Shown one piece after another: positions 19,313-22,629 of a DNA stretch of 22,629 nt (the stretch's first letter is position 1; every line of letters begins with the position of its first letter). The stretch spans positions 1 through 22,629 of the forward strand of contig BQKZ01007824.1 of NCBI GenBank assembly GCA_036244855.1, in the 5' to 3' direction. A program made the translations under genes and the position numbers. Source of the DNA: Temnopleurus reevesii (Eukaryota; Echinodermata; Echinoidea; Temnopleuroida; Temnopleuridae). The notes below the pieces were generated by a model that saw nothing but the letters and a program-made list of their open reading frames with translations, did no database searches and had not been told where the DNA came from.

Positions 19313-19627
19313 TTAAAATGTCCTCGAACGCATCGTTTGTGTGAATATTCTCGGAAAAGAAAATCGCCCACGTGACGGTGTCCTCGAACAATAAAACAGA
19401 AAGTTAGTACCTCTGTAGCGATGTCCGTTAAACTCGACGAAGAGACAATGTCCTTCCTGGACAGTTCGATCAACGCTGAAGAAGCGGTACCTTAAAGCGA
19501 ATGCATCGGACGGTTGAAAGGAGGTAATGTCATGGAATACCCCGGCTGTCATTAGATGTGGTGTCCAACTGTCGCTAACCGGGAGGAGACCGGATATCGG
19601 TTGCGATGTCCGCGTCAGCACCTCCAC
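19313..19627 (-). other. 104-codon open frame inside the LTR
   Basis: Same strand as pol, in the GC-rich LTR block. It encodes a basic, aromatic-rich peptide with no recognisable motif. It may be the leader region of the element's transcript; translation is unproven. Confidence 0.25.
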
Positions 19628-20246
19628 GACCCCTGTAGAATGCCACCGCGTTAACTGGTTTCACGACTCTTGTGGGTTGAGGAGTTCCTGTACTTGTGAA
19701 GAAGTCCCTGTAATCCTAGAATCCTAGATAATCTGTGTCATGCGCATACTCTGCAGATAATTCGTCATAATCCGTAATAATCCGCCATCAGGAACATAAC
19801 ATTTGTCAAACAAGATGACGTAAAATATATTTCGACTAATCTTATTCAGATTCGATAATCATCTCTAATAAACATGGAATTTTGTAAGTCACAACTCAAT
19901 ATTCATTCCTTAACCTAATACAAAGAATTACATTTTATTACAATAAAGTCTGAGACAAAGGCTACTTATATTATAGACTAGCATTCCCAATCCTCAACTT
20001 TGTAATTGTTCATACCTAAATTCCTTTTAATTCTCATGTACATGTATATAAAGCCAACATCCAATAAAATGAGTATTTCTCTCTTGTTAACAATTATACA
20101 GAATACTCCTATAAGTGGTATTACATCTTTACACACATGATAAAGGTTGTCTATTATTCTAAAACAAATACAGGTTTCTTTAGCTGTCAATCATTTCTTT
20201 AAACACAGCAAACACATCAAATATCATTTACTTTTGGAGATTTCAC

Positions 20247-21397
20247 TTAAACGGTTACTCTAAGCCAAATATAACTTGCTTTGATTAAAAGCGCAAAAAT
20301 TAGACGAACATATAAAAAAAGTTTGACCAAAATCGGACAATAAATAAGAAAGTTACGAATTTTTAAGGGTGTTTAAAAAGAATTCAAATAGTTATATTTT
20401 TAGGAAATTGGCAACTTTGCATCACGTGACATCAAATAGTAATGACGTAGGTGCGTCACTTCTCTACAATGGGCTTATTATATATAATTGCTTTTTAATC
20501 CGACTTTTTAATCTTTAGAGAAAATTTTGTCGATGGATATTGTTCAATTCATATCAAGCAATTATGTTCGAGAAATATATATATTCAAAATAAGTTTTAT
20601 ATAAAGATAAAATGATAAATTATGGAATGAATATGATTTTAATAAACAATCAATAAGGAGAAGATTTATTGATATAAAGAATAGCTCTAATTAAGAGAAT
20701 TTGAATATTTTCAACACTAATTCATTGACTTATTTTGTCCTATCGATTTCAATGTTGGTATAAATCGATTGCATAAATATGAAAAATTAATTTGCCAATA
20801 ATCATTTTCTTTTATATCATATTGTTTTTGTACAATTTATCATGCATGTAATTATTTTTCAAATCATATTTTCTTTTTTTGTATCATTTTAGTCATTGTA
20901 AATCCAAAGAGCATTCCTTTGCCATAATTTATAGTAGTAAACATTAATTTGCTTCCGTGCAAGCGTAATTATAACACAAAATACATATTTCTTATTAAAC
21001 ATATTGTTTATTAAAATCATATTTGTTCAAATAATTTTGTTATCTTTTCTTTGTAAACAATATTTCAGAAGGTATAATCGAGAATATAATATGAATTCGT
21101 CAAGAATATGAACTATTTTTGCGCCCAATGGCTTTTAAACAGAACATTAAAAACAAAGAGATAATACACTCACTCTAGAGAAGTGACGAACCTACGTCAT
21201 CAGCACGTCATGTCACGTGACATATAGTTACAAATTGGCCAAAAATATAACTATTTTGAAAATCTGAAGCTATTTTTCAAATATTCATAACTTTCTTATT
21301 TGTTGTCCGTTTTTGCTCAAACTTTTTTTTATATGTTTGTCTGATTTTTGCGATTTGAATCAAAGCAAGAAATTCTTGGTCCGGAGTCCTCCCTTAA
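20247..21397. repeat. 1.14 kb TTAA-flanked foldback element (piggyBac-like MITE) nested in the LTR
   Basis: Inverted arms of about 210-230 bp (20251 to about 20480 and about 21165 to 21393) share CTTGCTTTGATT, ACATATAAAAAAA, AAATAAGAAAGTTA, ATAGTTATATTTTT, CACGTGACAT and GTCACTTCTCTA. The ends are directly flanked by TTAA at 20247-20250 and 21394-21397. The right end reads GGGAGGACTCCGGACC. The 680 bp centre is extremely AT-rich and non-coding. TTAA duplication with GGG ends is the piggyBac signature; no transposase is present. Confidence 0.85.
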
Positions 21398-21816
21398 AAC
21401 AAAGTTTATATTTTGCAGATTTTATCTCACATATAACAATAAAATACAACTTACAGTCTGTTTGAAAAGATAACTGTCTAACTCAGGGTCCACAGGTTGC
21501 CTACCATGATGGGTGATGGCACAACTCGCTTGGGCGTGGCCCTCCTTCTCCACTGCTGCAATACAGCCACCTTCCACATCAACATCAAGCAAGCAAAATG
21601 GCGCACAAGCTGCATGAATGCAATGCCCTAAGTTTGCCTTGGATCCCCACCTAGCAGAACTCACTCTGCTGTGACCCTAACAAAAGAAATGGTTCTATTC
21701 ATCCCTGACTCCCATTCAAACCTGCCCATGAATAGAACTTTCTGGAAAGATCTAGATCACCTAAATTAGTCTTCAATACAGACTCTACAATAAAATGTCT
21801 ATGTACTTTTGACACA

Positions 21817-21830
21817 ACCCCCTCCCCATT
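21817..21830 (-). promoter_or_regulatory. Polypurine tract of the retrotransposon
   Basis: AATGGGGAGGGGGTT on the minus strand, immediately upstream of the TGTGTC LTR start. This is the standard primer site for plus-strand DNA synthesis. Confidence 0.7.
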
Positions 21831-21978
21831 AAAGAAAATATATAATATTTGTCAAATTTTATCAAAAGAACCTAGCCGCTTGGACTAGCCTGTATTAGTC
21901 CAAAACGTCTCACTGTAACTTCTTGTTACTTCTGAATATATAGTTTAAGAAATAAGCCAAGGTCATGGATCTAATACC

Positions 21979-22629
21979 TCATTCAGTGTATACTCGGCTA
22001 AGAAAATCAGCCCCAACATTCGCCACACCAGGTATTGCTTCAATTCTAAACCTGAATGGCTGCAACGATAACGCCCATCTCATAATGCGATTATTGGTGC
22101 ACTTGGACTGGTTGATGTAGACAAGCGGCTTATGATCTGTTTCGAGAATGAATTCTCGACCTTCCACATACCCCTGGAACTTCCCTATGCTCCAAACAAG
22201 GGCAAGACATTCTCTCTCGATGGCGGAATATCTTTGTTCCCTAGGTAGTAACTTTCTGCTAGCATAAGCTACGGGATACTTTACTCCGTCTCTACTCTGA
22301 AGAAGGACAGCACCTAGACCTGTTGCGGACGCGTCCGTGTGCACCGTTAAGGGCGCGACATATCGGGCAAGCACAGAATAGGTGTAGATGACAGACAATC
22401 CTTCAGCTTCAAGAATGCCCTCTTGTATTCCTCAGTCCAGACTAACTTCTTGGGTTGTTTATCCTTGGTCTTCTCGTTGAGAGGAGCTGCTATGGACGCA
22501 AATTGTGGGATAAATTTGCGGTAGTAGCTTGCCATACCAATGAACGACCTCATCTGCTTCTGTGTCCCTGGTAGAGGAGCCTTGCATATCTTCTCAATCT
22601 TTTCCTGCATTGGTTGGATCTTCCCTTCT
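21979..22629 (-). pseudogene. pol: Ty3/gypsy pol: RT C-terminus and RNase H, one frameshift, open at the window edge
   Basis: The upstream frame has RSFIGMASYYRKFIP and a WTEEYKRAFLKLKDCL block, the RT thumb/connection typical of Ty3/gypsy. The downstream frame is a full RNase H with catalytic residues in place: HTDAS, IERECLALVW, ETDHKPLVY and GADFLSR. A single-base loss near 22347-22353, at the PDMSRP position, puts the two in different frames. The protein ends five residues after GADFLSR (stop at 21979). No zinc-finger HHCC or DDE integrase follows. Confidence 0.9.

Larger units (their letters stand above)
19031..21816 (-). repeat. 3' LTR (about 1.6 kb without the nested MITE)
   Basis: On the minus strand it begins TGTGTCAAAAG just after the polypurine tract and ends CCGGGTGTGACA at 19031, giving TGT...ACA ends. 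The lower end is fixed independently by the array-homology breakpoint. It carries a nested 1.15 kb foldback at 20247-21397. A GC-rich block at 19330-19690 contrasts with AT-rich remainder, and GTTCAACAA recurs several times near the lower end (19078-19172). The other LTR, needed for proof, is outside the window. Confidence 0.7.
19031..22629 (-). mobile_element. Ty3/gypsy-type LTR retrotransposon, 3' part
   Basis: Order on the minus strand from the right edge: RT C-terminal part and RNase H (22629-21979), about 150 bp untranslated, polypurine tract, 3' LTR (21816-19031). Gag, protease, the RT core and the 5' LTR would lie beyond the right edge. No integrase sequence lies between RNase H and the LTR. 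Its outer end sits exactly at the break in the receptor-array homology. The pol frame is broken once, so this copy is probably inactive. Confidence 0.85.

Noticed and set aside
21422..21664. 80-codon minus-strand frame
   Set aside because: It lies within the LTR and has no motif. I do not count it as a gene.

Overview
This is eukaryotic, intron-bearing, AT-rich invertebrate DNA packed with short transposons. The tRNA-type SINEs with (ATT)n tails, a TTAA-flanked foldback element, a lineage-type tandem expansion of intronless rhodopsin-family receptors and a MAM-domain secreted protein all fit an invertebrate deuterostome, most likely an echinoderm. The species is inferred, not proven. No rRNA, CRISPR array, operon or bacterial feature is present.

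Region 1 (1-5000): a minus-strand gene that no single long open frame reveals. Four exons with matching splice phases (4788-4857, 4386-4469, 2683-2936, 1552-1633) encode a signal peptide followed by a complete MAM domain. The gene may continue past the left edge. Its introns hold duplicated sequence and MITE-like repeats, and exon 4 is wedged between two SINEs.

Region 2 (5000-9820): mostly non-genic. It holds a decayed foldback, a long CT/CA microsatellite, a neat 300 bp foldback MITE with an ATTA target duplication, the 3' tail of a non-LTR element, an unassigned exon-like minus-strand stretch, and a second copy of a repeat that also lies in the MAM gene.

Region 3 (9821-19030): a tandem array of two roughly 4.0-4.2 kb units (10075-14090 and 14671-18863). 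In each, a degenerate TM6-TM7-tail receptor fragment lies downstream of an intact, intronless 349-residue class A GPCR gene on the minus strand. The two receptors are about 90% identical, with the changes concentrated in extracellular parts. A short piece flanking unit 1 (9821-9944) recurs after unit 2 (18911-19029), which indicates a third unit. Unit 2 alone carries a 134 bp MITE.

Region 4 (19031-22629): the 3' end of a minus-strand Ty3/gypsy retrotransposon. RT thumb and RNase H sequence (with one frameshift) is followed by a polypurine tract and a very long 3' LTR. A 1.1 kb TTAA-flanked MITE sits inside that LTR. The outer LTR end falls exactly where the third-unit homology stops. No integrase lies between RNase H and the LTR, as expected for the deuterostome Gmr1-like elements that carry integrase upstream of RT.
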